A DNA stretch of 64,000 nt from Alginatibacterium sediminis (GCF_003610775.1 NZ_RAQO01000001.1:124001-188000); one strand, 5' to 3'; positions 28,156-37,316 are shown, counted from the first letter of the stretch. Program-made: numbers and translations. Notes: generated by a model from the letters alone, not told the origin.

Positions 28156-30516
28156 ATGCAAAACACAACTCAAAACTACCTCGGACAAGGCTTCCTACTG
28201 ACGCGGCATAGTTTTGAGTCCTCACGGAAACTGCAGCTAAGTTACTGGTTAAGTACTGATAATGGGCCCGTAAAACTCAACATCAGCGACCAACGTTGTG
28301 TCTTGTTTGTCCATAGCGATCAACTAACCCAAATCCAGTTAGTTTTAGCCAAACACCACATTGATTATCACGCCACTGAACTCGAACTCAAAGACTTTGA
28401 GCACCAGTCAATTGCCGGCCTATATTTTGAAAGTAGCGCCCAACTTTACGACAGTCAAAAACTCCTTAAACAGGCCGAAATCACCTATTTTGAAGGCGAT
28501 GTTCGTCATGTCGACCGGTATTTGATGGAACGATTCGCTAATGCTGGTGTTGAGTTCTCGGGCCAAGCACAACAGCGCCAAGGCTTTATCGAAATACACC
28601 AAGCCAAGCTCAAAGCTTGCGACTATCAAGCAAAACTAAGCCTATTGTCACTCGACGTCGAATGCTCTCGCCATGGTGAATTGTTTTCCATCGGTTTGTA
28701 CAGTGACACCCAAAGCATTGTTTTAATGATCGGTGCCGCGCAAGTTTGTGACACGCCAGTGCATTGGCTCGACAATGAAGAACAACTGCTTCTCGCACTC
28801 AATGACTGGATAAACCGACTTGATCCCGATCTTATTATTGGGTGGAATGTGGTTGGATTCGATTTTAAATTATTGCTTAAACGTGCAGAAATCTACCAGC
28901 TAAAACTCAAACTTGGGCGCAACCAAAGCCCCATCAATTGGAGAGAAGCACAGAATTCACAACAAGGTTTTGTAAATATTGCCGGACGGGTAATCGTCGA
29001 TGGTATCGATGCGCTAAAGACGGCCAGTTATAGCTTCGAGAGTTTTAGCCTAGACTTTGTATCACAACAGTTACTTGGCCGAGGAAAAATAGCCGAGGAT
29101 GTTGAAAATCGTTTGTTCGAAATTGAACATAATTTTCGCTATCAGAAAGCGAAGCTTGCAGCCTATAATCTTGAAGATTGCCGCTTAGTTCTAGACATTT
29201 TTAAACATACACAAATTGTCGACTTTCTGTGTTTGCGTAGTCAACTCACTGGGCTTGCATTAGATCGTAGCGGAGGCAGTGTCGCTGCCTTTAGTAATTT
29301 GTACTTACCTCGTCTGCATCGTGCCGGCTATGTAGCACCAAATCTAAACCGAGATTTTGTGGCCGACAGCCCAGGCGGCTATGTTATGAGTTCACGCCCT
29401 GGCTTGTATCAGCATGTGTTGGTCTTAGACTTTAAGAGCCTCTATCCGTCTATTATCCGCACTTTTAAAATAGACCCAGTGGGTTTACTCGAAGGCTTAA
29501 AGAGTCCCGAGACAGCCATTGAAGGATACCGTGGTGGTCTTTTCAGTCGCGATCACCATTACTTACCTAACATCATCGACACCCTTTGGCAGCAGCGTGA
29601 TGAAGCCAAGCGCAATAAGGATGCACCACGCTCACAAGCCATCAAAATTTTAATGAATTCCTTTTACGGTGTATTGGGTTCCACGGGATGTCGTTTTCAC
29701 GACCCTCGATTAGCCAGTTCCATTACCATGCGCGGGCATTGGCTAATGAAGCAAACGGCAAGCTGGATTGAAGAAAACGAGCATTATCAAGTCATCTATG
29801 GCGATACTGACTCGACATTCGTATGGCTTAAAACCGTGGAAGGCGACCATGATGCTCAAGCGATAGGCCGTGAACTAGCTCAAAACATCAATCAGCTTTG
29901 GGACAATTATTTACGCGAGCATTTCGACTTAGAAAGCCATCTCGAGATAGAATTTGAAACCCATTTTAAACAGTTTTTAATGCCCACCATTCGCCATTCG
30001 GAATTGGGTAGCAAAAAGCGTTATGCGGGACTAGATCAAAACGATGAAATAATTATCAAAGGACTGGAGACTGTACGTTCAGATTGGACCCAACTCGCAA
30101 AGCAATTTCAACGCGGTTTATTAGAACGTGTATTTGCAGGAACTGATACCACTGAATTCGTACTATCGAGCGTTGCAAATCTACTAGAGGGTCAATGCGA
30201 TGAATTACTCATCTATAAAAAGCGCTTGCGCCGTAAGTTGGATTTGTATCAAAAGAATATTCCACCGCAAGTTCGCGCCGCTCGTGGTGCGGACGAAAAG
30301 AACCAAGCCCTAGGCAAGCGTTTGCGCTATCAAAATCGAGGTTCGATTCGATACATTATGACAATGGACGGACCGCAAGCGATTGAATATCAAGATAGTG
30401 CCATTGATTATCAGCACTATCTCGACAAACAACTTAAACCCATTGCTGATGCTATTTTGCCTTTTGTCGACCTCGACTTTGGCGCTTTAACTGATCAGCA
30501 ATTGGGATTATTTTAA
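28156..30516 (+). CDS. polB: DNA polymerase II PolB
   Basis: Family B polymerase used in translesion and replication-restart synthesis. The 786-residue product is E. coli-like in length. The exonuclease domain shows LSLDVEC (D, E), IGWNVVGFDF and a third site at NLEDCRLVLDIF. The polymerase domain has DFKSLYPSII (motif A) and YGDTDSTFVW (motif C). In E. coli polB is LexA-regulated; I saw no CTG-N10-CAG box directly upstream. It converges on glgX with a 4-bp overlap of stops (30513-30516). Confidence 0.96.
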   Translation: MQNTTQNYLGQGFLLTRHSFESSRKLQLSYWLSTDNGPVKLNISDQRCVLFVHSDQLTQIQLVLAKHHIDYHATELELKDFEHQSIAGLYFESSAQLYDSQKLLKQAEITYFEGDVRHVDRYLMERFANAGVEFSGQAQQRQGFIEIHQAKLKACDYQAKLSLLSLDVECSRHGELFSIGLYSDTQSIVLMIGAAQVCDTPVHWLDNEEQLLLALNDWINRLDPDLIIGWNVVGFDFKLLLKRAEIYQLKLKLGRNQSPINWREAQNSQQGFVNIAGRVIVDGIDALKTASYSFESFSLDFVSQQLLGRGKIAEDVENRLFEIEHNFRYQKAKLAAYNLEDCRLVLDIFKHTQIVDFLCLRSQLTGLALDRSGGSVAAFSNLYLPRLHRAGYVAPNLNRDFVADSPGGYVMSSRPGLYQHVLVLDFKSLYPSIIRTFKIDPVGLLEGLKSPETAIEGYRGGLFSRDHHYLPNIIDTLWQQRDEAKRNKDAPRSQAIKILMNSFYGVLGSTGCRFHDPRLASSITMRGHWLMKQTASWIEENEHYQVIYGDTDSTFVWLKTVEGDHDAQAIGRELAQNINQLWDNYLREHFDLESHLEIEFETHFKQFLMPTIRHSELGSKKRYAGLDQNDEIIIKGLETVRSDWTQLAKQFQRGLLERVFAGTDTTEFVLSSVANLLEGQCDELLIYKKRLRRKLDLYQKNIPPQVRAARGADEKNQALGKRLRYQNRGSIRYIMTMDGPQAIEYQDSAIDYQHYLDKQLKPIADAILPFVDLDFGALTDQQLGLF

Positions 30517-32588
30517 CGCAATCGCTTTTCTATCATTGGGTTTGCCACCAGCACAACAACTGAGCGAGCAGCAACTTCAATGGTTTCGCTATCCACCAAC
30601 GGTGCATTAGAGAAATTGTGGATGTCGTTGGGAGAAGCGGCAGCCGTATTAATCAATTCAAACCAATGCCCATCAATATGCGGTATTTCGAACTCTAAAT
30701 CTTCCCAAAACGCGTTAAACACCATATACATTTGGTCAGATGAGAGCGGATCGCGCATTGTCATCGCAATAGTACGACTTGAGTCAGACCAATCCGGATT
30801 TCCTCTACGCACTCCATGCCACTCAAAATTAGAATCATGAATAACTTCTGACAGCGTGGAATGGATTTTCTCTTCCAGTACATCATCGTAACGACGAAAC
30901 TTAATCAGCTCTTGAACAAAACGTAAAAGTTCTTGGTTCTTATTCACTAAACCCCAGTCAAACCACGATATCTCGTTGTTCTGACAATACGCATTGTTAT
31001 TGCCACCCTGGGTTCGCTTCACTTCGTCACCCATGGTGATCATTGGTGTACCTAGGCTGACCATCATGGTTACCAGCATATTTTTCATTTGCTGTTCGCG
31101 TAATTTGGTAATTCGCGGATCTAAGGTAGGACCTTCGACACCATAGTTGGCGCTAATATTATGGTTATCACCATCACGATTATTTTCGCCATTGTGTTGA
31201 TTGTGCTTCTCGCTGTACGAAACTAAATCGTTCAAGGTGAAACCATCGTGTGCAGTCACAAAATTAATTGAGCGCTGCGGGGCATGGTTGTCCTTATAAT
31301 AAATATCTGGACTGCCTAGTAATCGATCAGCAAATCGTCCGACAAAACCTTCATCGCCCCGAAAAAATGCGCGTACATCGTCGCGAAACTTACCATTCCA
31401 CTCATTCCAGCGGTCACCCACAAACTCACCGACTTGATAAAGACCCGCTGCATCCCAAGCTTCAGCAATAATTTTTGTACCAGCCAAGTGAGGATCGCTA
31501 TCGATAGACCACAACAAAGGCGGCTCTTTCATGACATGCCCTTGTGAGTCGCGCGAAAAGACTGAGGCTAGGTCAAATCTAAAACCATCGATGTGCATTT
31601 CGCTAACCCAGAATTTTAATGAATCCCGGATTAAACGGCGCATTACAGAATGATTGGTATTACAGGTATTGCCGCAGCCAGAATAGTTACTATACCAACG
31701 CTGCTCATTCTCAAGCATGTAATAGGTATCGTTTTGTAGGCCTTTCATCGACAATACAGGCCCATCGTGGCCACCTTCTGCGGTATGATTAAACACCACA
31801 TCCAGAATCACTTCGATACCCGCTTTGTGCAGTTCACGCACCATTAAACGAAACTCGTCGAACACTCCGGTCACGCTTTTATCGGAGCTATATGCTGCAT
31901 GTGGCGCGCAGAATCCGATAGGGCTGTAGCCCCAATAATTGAGTTTTGCATTGGGGGCGTCTTGAACATCAAACTGCTGCACAGGCATTAATTCAACAGC
32001 AGTGACCCCTAATTCTTTAAGATAAGGTATTTTTTCGATGACACCGGCATAAGTCCCGCGCTTATCTGCGCTCACTCCCGATGATTCATGGCTAGTAAAT
32101 CCCGCCACATGCATTTCATAAATAATGGTATCGCTTAACTTTCGATTGATAGGCTTCGTACCTTGCCAATCGAAGCCACTGTGATCGACCACTGCAGCTT
32201 TTATACATTGGTCGACATTGTCACGACCGTGGCGAGCGGCATATGTACGGCGATAATTACTTGGAAAATGGACAACTTTTGCATAAGGATCGAGCAAGAC
32301 TTTGCTTTTATCGAAACGTAGGCCACGCTCAGGCATCCATGGTCCGTCGACGCGATAGCCATATAAAGCTCCGGCTTCCAAGTTTTCAACTTTTAGATGC
32401 CAGTAGAAATCGGTACGATTTACCTGAGGATCGAGATCGATGACTTGATAAGGCTGTTTCGCCTCAATATCATCAAATAGAAGTAATTGAACAGCGGTAG
32501 CACCTTTACTGTACAAGCAAAAGTTAACACCGTCTGATAGTTTTGTAGCCCCAAGTGGAAAGGACTTTCCCTGTTTAATTATTAGCAT
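30513..32588 (-). CDS. glgX: Glycogen debranching enzyme GlgX
   Basis: GlgX hydrolyses alpha-1,6 branches of phosphorylase-limit glycogen. The 691-residue product has an N-terminal CBM48 (about residues 5-100) and a GH13 barrel. Active-site segments are GFRFDLASVF (nucleophile Asp), IAEAWDAAGLY (acid Glu) and FVTAHDGFTL (stabilising Asp). No glgB, glgC, glgA or glgP gene is in the window, so it is separated from the usual glycogen operon. Convergent with polB by 4 bp. Confidence 0.95.
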   Translation of the reverse strand: MLIIKQGKSFPLGATKLSDGVNFCLYSKGATAVQLLLFDDIEAKQPYQVIDLDPQVNRTDFYWHLKVENLEAGALYGYRVDGPWMPERGLRFDKSKVLLDPYAKVVHFPSNYRRTYAARHGRDNVDQCIKAAVVDHSGFDWQGTKPINRKLSDTIIYEMHVAGFTSHESSGVSADKRGTYAGVIEKIPYLKELGVTAVELMPVQQFDVQDAPNAKLNYWGYSPIGFCAPHAAYSSDKSVTGVFDEFRLMVRELHKAGIEVILDVVFNHTAEGGHDGPVLSMKGLQNDTYYMLENEQRWYSNYSGCGNTCNTNHSVMRRLIRDSLKFWVSEMHIDGFRFDLASVFSRDSQGHVMKEPPLLWSIDSDPHLAGTKIIAEAWDAAGLYQVGEFVGDRWNEWNGKFRDDVRAFFRGDEGFVGRFADRLLGSPDIYYKDNHAPQRSINFVTAHDGFTLNDLVSYSEKHNQHNGENNRDGDNHNISANYGVEGPTLDPRITKLREQQMKNMLVTMMVSLGTPMITMGDEVKRTQGGNNNAYCQNNEISWFDWGLVNKNQELLRFVQELIKFRRYDDVLEEKIHSTLSEVIHDSNFEWHGVRRGNPDWSDSSRTIAMTMRDPLSSDQMYMVFNAFWEDLEFEIPHIDGHWFELINTAAASPNDIHNFSNAPLVDSETIEVAARSVVVLVANPMIEKRLR

Positions 32589-32763
32589 GTTTGGCTCTTA
32601 TAGTATCCCGCTGCTGACTTGGTTTTATTATGTAATGCGAAACCAATATCGATTGCGTTTGCTAGTTTAGCCTAAACTTACACTAAATAGTTGGATTTAT
32701 AGCGTCTTAAGCATTAAGCGGTTGATTGTTCGGTGCGCTCAATAACCATACCTTTAGGTTTAA

Positions 32764-33906
32764 CTAAAGACTAGTACCGGATTGGCGTTGAGATTGCAAA
32801 ATTGGGTTCGCATACATTTGCAGCAATTGGTCACGTACCGAATTCGGCAAATCCTGACAAATGCTTTTAAAGTAGCTTTCACTCAATTTTTCACGACTTA
32901 ACTCTGGTTGTTCAGACTTCGCTTGAGTATCTAAGTGAGATAAAGCTAACCAATTGCTATCCATCAAACGATAGTTATGAATAACCTGTTCGTCAATTGC
33001 TTCAGCCACTTGTTTAGCATTGTCATAGCTGCCGCGAAGCACTTCTCCAAAATGCAAATGAACCTTACCTTTACGGCCGACAATCCCAGTTTTAATGCTG
33101 TGAATATCTTCATCTTGCTCTTTGGCATAGCTACCCGTTTCTCGCAGAGCAACCATTTCTTGGGCTTTGGCTACATCACAAGGATCGAACTCGTAAGAAA
33201 TAGACACTGGAACAATATTTAAACTATGGATATAACTACTAAAATCACTTTCACGGTCACGATTAATACCCAACATTGAGATCAACGCTGAATTTGTGCG
33301 ATCGATACCATCTTTAGCACGTCCTTCACGTTGGGCAATCCAAACCGAATCGCCTTGTTCACCCAAAGTATTGGCAATATACGCAGACAATTGCTTCGAG
33401 TTAGCCAATTTTTCTCGTTTAGAATCAGCACCACGCTTAACGATGAAACACCGATTTAAACGCATGATATCAGCGATCCAAGTTTTACTGAGTAAGTTAT
33501 CACCAATAGCAATTTGCAGCGTATCTTGGCCATTAATATGCAAGATATAATTTACAAACGCGGGATCTAAAGCGATATCTCGATGATTACTGATAAATAG
33601 GTGGGGTTTGCTTAGATCTAGTTTCGAAAGACCGCTACTGCTAAGACCATCGGTCGTAGTTTTAATCATGCGCTGCATGTAGCGTTCAACTAAGCACTGA
33701 AAATCAAATACGCTATTTAGGTTTCTGATTTTATAACGAAGCCATAAACGGATAGGCGCCTTCATGAGTTTACGCTGCCAAAGTGCCGATTTTGGAAAGC
33801 GAAATTTCAATAACATGGAAACAAGCTCATCCTCTTGAAGCAATTTGCTTAAGACAACTTTAACTTCGTCATCACGATAAGGACGAATATCTTCAAAGGA
33901 ACTCAT
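32764..33906 (-). CDS. PlsC-type acyltransferase domain protein
   Basis: The product of about 380 residues has the glycerolipid acyltransferase motif HLFISNHRDIALDPAFV (HxxxxD-type) and the downstream FVKRGADSKR and VWIAQREGRAKDG blocks. It therefore probably acylates a glycerophosphate-like or lysolipid acceptor at the inner membrane, but no TM helix or clear specificity marker is seen. The frame is open to a GTG at 33930; the ATG at 33906 (MSSFEDIRPYRDDEV) is preferred. It is divergent from the MATE gene. Confidence 0.85.
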   Translation of the reverse strand: MSSFEDIRPYRDDEVKVVLSKLLQEDELVSMLLKFRFPKSALWQRKLMKAPIRLWLRYKIRNLNSVFDFQCLVERYMQRMIKTTTDGLSSSGLSKLDLSKPHLFISNHRDIALDPAFVNYILHINGQDTLQIAIGDNLLSKTWIADIMRLNRCFIVKRGADSKREKLANSKQLSAYIANTLGEQGDSVWIAQREGRAKDGIDRTNSALISMLGINRDRESDFSSYIHSLNIVPVSISYEFDPCDVAKAQEMVALRETGSYAKEQDEDIHSIKTGIVGRKGKVHLHFGEVLRGSYDNAKQVAEAIDEQVIHNYRLMDSNWLALSHLDTQAKSEQPELSREKLSESYFKSICQDLPNSVRDQLLQMYANPILQSQRQSGTSL

Positions 33907-34084
33907 ACTACGGCTCAATCCAAACTCCACTTAACAATGCAGGCGCACCTTACCTTGTTGCGCATTTTTTAACAATAAAATTGCAGTACTCTATGATCAT
34001 CAGACTATTTATCTACCATACCTAGCTATTGTATCCCGTTAATTTTTAATAGCCACGCAAGAAGCCTCGCAAAAGAAACATTAG

Positions 34085-35494
34085 GTGAATTTCCGCCTCA
34101 CAATGCGTAAAATGTTGTCATACTTCGCTGTGAAACGGACTTTCGTGCAAGCAGAACTACTCTCAGCACCACTTGCGCCATTGATTATTCGAAAAACGCT
34201 ACCGGTCATGCTTGGAATTTTAAGCATTATTTTTTTCAATTTGGTCGACACGCTATTCATCGCAATGCTGGGCACTGAAGCGCTAGCAGGGATCTCTTTT
34301 ACCTTTCCGGTTACCTTTGCCCTGACGAGTATAGCCATGGGTCTTAGTACCGCTGTAGTGGTGGTGGTTGGACAAGCTCTAGGGGCCTCAGATCCCAAAT
34401 TTGCCGCACGCTTTACCCGTAATAGCTTATATTTGGCCTTACTGGTCATGGTGTTGATATCAAGCTTAGGCTTTGCCAACATTCAACGCTTGTTTTTTAG
34501 CATGGGGGCTGAGCTAAAAGTACTGCCCTTTATTGAATCTTACATGCGGATATTTTACCTCAGCATTCCCTTACTCGTAATGCTCATGGTTGCTAGCGCC
34601 GCGCTGCGCGCTAGTGGAGACACCAAAACTCCAAGCATCATAATGCTTACATCTGGAATACTAAACGGTCTGTTAGATCCACTATTTATTTTTGGCCTTG
34701 GACCTTTCCCGCAATGGGGAGTTGCTGGAGCAGCCATCGCTTCAGCCTTAAGTTGGTCAATTTGTTTAATCGCATGCTTATTCATACTTAAGCGACGAAC
34801 GCTGTTAGTGAAGTCGAGTACGTTTTTGTCTAAAAGCACTCTTTCAGACTGGAGAAAACTACTCACCTTTGCAATTCCGGCTTGCTTGTCACAACTTATG
34901 GCACCGCTGGCTAATTTTATTATCTTAACGTTACTGGCAAGCTTAGGCACCCACGCCATCGCAGCTTACGGTCTTGCTAGTCGAATTGAAGCTTTATTAC
35001 TCATTGGGGTGATGTCTATTTCTTCTGTCGTCGCAATGCTGATAGGGCAAAATGTTGGTGCGGGTAATATTAAACGGGCGCAAATGGTCATGAGTACATC
35101 AGTGACGATAGCCTGTCTTTGGCAGTTAAGCTTAGCACTTATCATGTTTATATTAGGTCCATGGATTGCAAGCGGTATAAGCAGTGACCCACAGGTGATA
35201 TGGCTTAGCGGCTACTATTTGAAATATGTACCATTTTGTTATGCTTTAGTTGGCGTTGCTTTGATATTGGCGCAAACGCTGAACGCCTTGCAAAAACCAA
35301 TTTGGGGCATGCTAGTCAACGCTGTTCGGCTATTTGCCCTATTGGTACCTGCAGTGTATTTAAGTGTACAGACGCAATTCATTCAATTGGTATTTCTGAG
35401 TATGAGTAGCGCTCACTTGCTGGCCGGTATCGCAGCGTTAATAGCGATGCTAAGTTTGTATAAGCAACAATCATGGTGGCAAAGAATTAGGTAG
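34085..35494 (+). CDS. MATE family efflux transporter
   Basis: The product is about 469 residues with 12 predicted TM helices in two MatE halves (the second starts near residue 250). The family features include IRKTLPVMLGILSIIFFNLVD and MAPLANFIILTLLASLGTHA. It exports small cationic or dye-like compounds by Na+ or H+ antiport; the substrate is not deducible. The start is uncertain: GTG 34085, ATG 34103 or ATG 34112. No ribosome site decides between them. It is followed by the CsrB-like RNA1, transcribed toward it. Confidence 0.88.
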   Translation: MNFRLTMRKMLSYFAVKRTFVQAELLSAPLAPLIIRKTLPVMLGILSIIFFNLVDTLFIAMLGTEALAGISFTFPVTFALTSIAMGLSTAVVVVVGQALGASDPKFAARFTRNSLYLALLVMVLISSLGFANIQRLFFSMGAELKVLPFIESYMRIFYLSIPLLVMLMVASAALRASGDTKTPSIIMLTSGILNGLLDPLFIFGLGPFPQWGVAGAAIASALSWSICLIACLFILKRRTLLVKSSTFLSKSTLSDWRKLLTFAIPACLSQLMAPLANFIILTLLASLGTHAIAAYGLASRIEALLLIGVMSISSVVAMLIGQNVGAGNIKRAQMVMSTSVTIACLWQLSLALIMFILGPWIASGISSDPQVIWLSGYYLKYVPFCYALVGVALILAQTLNALQKPIWGMLVNAVRLFALLVPAVYLSVQTQFIQLVFLSMSSAHLLAGIAALIAMLSLYKQQSWWQRIR

Positions 35495-35532
35495 ATTTGA
35501 AGGCGGTTGTTAGATTAGATAATTTCATATTT

Positions 35533-35567
35533 TAGAAAAAGTCGGGGCGACTCTATTGAGTCGCCCC
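35533..35567 (-). terminator. Rho-independent terminator of CsrB-like RNA1
   Basis: On the minus strand GGGGCGACTC and GAGTCGCCCC form a perfect 10-bp stem with an AATA loop, followed by GACTTTTTCT. The plus strand has no T-run here, so it belongs to the minus-strand RNA, not to the MATE gene. Confidence 0.9.
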
Positions 35568-35816
35568 TGGTAGTCAATTCGCTCTGCTCCGTGAACGTTT
35601 GATGCTCCTTGCAATCCTTTTTGACTAGTTACTACTTCCTGTAGTTATCCTTTTCTCAAATCCTTTGAGCTGTCCTTTAGCCTTCATTGGCATAACCAGT
35701 TATCCGTACCGGTTGCACGTCTCCTTCCTAGGAGGTGTCCTTTTGTTACATCCTGTAACTGTCCTTTGGCTCCTGCCTCACCTTCCATCCTGAATGGTGG
35801 TTCATTGCCTCCGTGC
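35533..35816 (-). ncRNA. CsrB/RsmZ-like CsrA-sequestering small RNA, RNA1 (about 285 nt)
   Basis: On the minus strand this stretch has about 17 GGA motifs, 13 of them AGGA (hand counts), many in hairpin loops. Examples are GTTAC-AGGAT-GTAAC (35745-35759), a stem around AGGA made from CTCAAAGGATTTGAG, and ACTACAGGAAGTAGT. Two copies of CAGGATG, the repeat motif of E. coli CsrB, occur. It starts just after the -10 TATTAT at 35824-35829, ends at a strong terminator, and contains no ORF. A UvrY box lies upstream. These RNAs sequester CsrA/RsmA, releasing repressed mRNAs. The function is inferred from sequence. Confidence 0.88.
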
Positions 35817-35821
35817 GACAT

Positions 35822-35831
35822 TCATAATACG
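35822..35831 (-). promoter_or_regulatory. -10 region of CsrB-like RNA1
   Basis: Minus strand CGTATTATGA (TATTAT as -10). The same 10 bases occur at the same distance from the UvrY box of RNA2. The -35 region (near 35847-35852) is poor, as expected for a promoter needing an activator. Confidence 0.75.
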
Positions 35832-35973
35832 CTTAGCAGAGCCGGATAAAACCTACTTCTAGAAAAAAGATCACTTTTTTTTATTCACTTAGGCCACCCA
35901 CCGCACTAAACCACTGATTAAAAAGAATAAGTTTATTAATTATACAGAGCTAGATAATCTTCTATCCTACAGG

Positions 35974-35993
35974 TTTGTGCGAGATCTCTTACA
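35974..35993 (-). promoter_or_regulatory. UvrY/GacA binding box upstream of RNA1
   Basis: TTTGTGCGAGATCTCTTACA is an imperfect inverted repeat of TGTAAG-N6-CTTACA type. From memory it differs at one position from the E. coli csrB UvrY repeat TGTGAGAGATCTCTTACA. Its 18-bp core (35976-35993) ends 146 bp from the -10 hexamer. The remaining sequence from 36000 to 36440 between this box and the RNA2 terminator is AT-rich and shows nothing I can name. Confidence 0.85.
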
Positions 35994-36468
35994 AGGCTAA
36001 GGAGTAATAACTAATAAGCATCCCCTAATGGTGTACCGGTTTTCCAATATCTGTACGATAATCGAGCAGCACAATCATTTCAGAGCGGTGTTTTATTTTC
36101 TATCGTTAGCCAGTCACCAAAAAGTACGGTACTTAAGCCACGTCATTTATCTAAACCTGATGACTATTCTTATCAATCATTTCAGGTGGCTTAGGGTTGA
36201 ACTTAATTAATAGAGAACTAGATACCAAGTTAATACCTAGCAATATAAGTCGCGATTATGCCACTCGAAAAAGAATCGATTAATTGGAGCCAGAGTTGCT
36301 CAATTTTGGTTTTAGTTTACTGCGCGGTAATTTAGTCATAGCAGAAGGTGATGAAGCATAGAATAGATAACCCTGACAAGGCCGTTTATACCCTCAAGTC
36401 TAATGCTAAATCTAACACTTAGTATCGATTTAACGAGGACTTCAAGATTTTGCTTGCTCAAGATCAGC

Positions 36469-36494
36469 AAGGGCGACACCGAAGTGTCGCCCTT
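36469..36494 (-). terminator. GC-rich stem-loop at the end of CsrB-like RNA2
   Basis: AAGGGCGACAC and GTGTCGCCCTT pair perfectly around a TTCG tetraloop on the minus strand. The following bases (TTGCTGATCTTG) are only moderately T-rich and themselves fold with AGCAAG. It resembles the RNA1 terminator stem (shared GGGCGAC core), but the U-tract is weak, so the exact 3' end is uncertain. Confidence 0.7.
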
Positions 36495-36558
36495 ATGCAG
36501 TCAATTGATTCTTAGTCCTTGAATCGTTAGTGCTCCATGCACTCCATTAATGACTGAA

Positions 36559-37022
36559 CATCCTGTCGCAATTCCCCTTTCCAAATTCCATTTGGGTGTC
36601 CTAAGCCATCCTAGCATGGCCTATCATCCTGAAAGACCGCTCATCTCCATCCTGGAGGTATCCTTGTACTACTCCTACATCCTGTAAGCCGTACTCCAAC
36701 GCATCCTTACTCTGACATCCTGTCGCAATTCCTTAAGCCAAACTCCGTTGGTGTCCTATGCTTCCTAGCTAATCGATCGTCCCGAGCGATTAATGCGCTT
36801 CATCCTAAAGGCTTCCATCTATTAACTTACCATCCTGTAAGCTATTTTTTTCGATTCCTTTCGCTGACATCCTGTCGCTTTTCCTACGCTAAATTCCTTT
36901 TTTTTCCTTAGCCATCCTAGCTTGGTCTTTCATCCTGAGAGACCGCTCATCTCCTTCCTGGAGGTATCCTTGGTACTGCAATTACGTCCTGTAAATTGTT
37001 CTCCAAAGCATCCTTACTTTGA
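36559..37022 (-). repeat. Three tandem units of about 155 nt inside RNA2
   Basis: Units are 36559-36715, 36716-36867 and 36868-37022. Units 1 and 3 are the most alike: the segment at 36605-36725 recurs at 36911-37032, with identical blocks such as GAGACCGCTCATCTCC-like stretches and GGAGGTATCCTTG on the plus strand. Unit 2 is more diverged but keeps the opening CATCCTGTCGCAATTCC and the CATCCTGTAAGC block at the same offset (about 115-119). This is duplication inside an RNA gene, not a CRISPR or coding repeat. Confidence 0.8.
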
Positions 37023-37164
37023 CATCCTGTCGTTACTACATCCTGCAGTAAGTCCTGACACATCCTTTTAAGTCCTAGTTACTCCTGCAACTACCTGACT
37101 AAACAATACACTTGGCATCCTTACCTGCGCTGTTCCTTGTGCGCCGTATCGTGTGTCGATGGAG

Positions 37165-37174
37165 TCATAATACG
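37165..37174 (-). promoter_or_regulatory. -10 region of CsrB-like RNA2
   Basis: Minus strand CGTATTATGA, identical to the RNA1 promoter and exactly 1343 bp from it, the same offset as the two UvrY boxes. The predicted transcript start is near 37160. The -35 region is weak. Confidence 0.75.
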
Positions 37175-37316
37175 TATCTACAAGCGCTCCAAACAGATGC
37201 TTTCACTAAAAAATAGCTCAACGAAGGATAAACCCTCACCACCAAAACAGTAACTCATTGTTTTTATTTAAAATATATAAACACGGATGTAGTTCTTTTG
37301 CGGTATTACGCACATA

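Larger units (their letters stand above)
36465..37160 (-). ncRNA. Giant CsrB/RsmZ-like CsrA-sequestering RNA, RNA2 (about 690 nt, repeated units)
   Basis: The minus strand carries about 47 GGA motifs (hand count), including ten CAGGATG copies, alternating with single-stranded-looking spacers. Typical hairpins are GACA-GGA-TGTC (four copies), CTCCA-GGA-TGGAG and CCAAATGGAATTTGG. The GACAGGATG hairpin recurs at 36559, 36716, 36868 and 37023 (157, 152 and 155 nt apart). The three intervals align along their length, so most of the RNA is three diverged tandem units. There is no ORF. It has the same -10 and UvrY box as RNA1. A single 690-nt transcript is inferred; known CsrB/C and Rsm RNAs are, as I recall, about 100-450 nt. 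Confidence 0.85.

Noticed and set aside
35533..35567. Terminator of the MATE gene on the plus strand
   Set aside because: The stem has no T-run on the plus strand; the T-run is on the minus strand only.
36028..36210. 60-residue ORF in the gap between the two CsrB-like RNAs
   Set aside because: No ribosome site, no family resemblance, low-complexity hydrophobic residues; it lies in AT-rich sequence next to the UvrY box and looks like chance.
36841..36856. T-run at 36845-36851 as a terminator inside RNA2
   Set aside because: The T-run is on the plus strand, so it is an A-run in the minus-strand RNA and cannot end it.
35560..37160. Repeated CATCCTG/TCCTT strings as a CRISPR or VNTR array
   Set aside because: Spacing and flanks vary, there is no constant direct repeat with unique spacers, and the minus-strand AGGA hairpins with promoter and terminator explain them.
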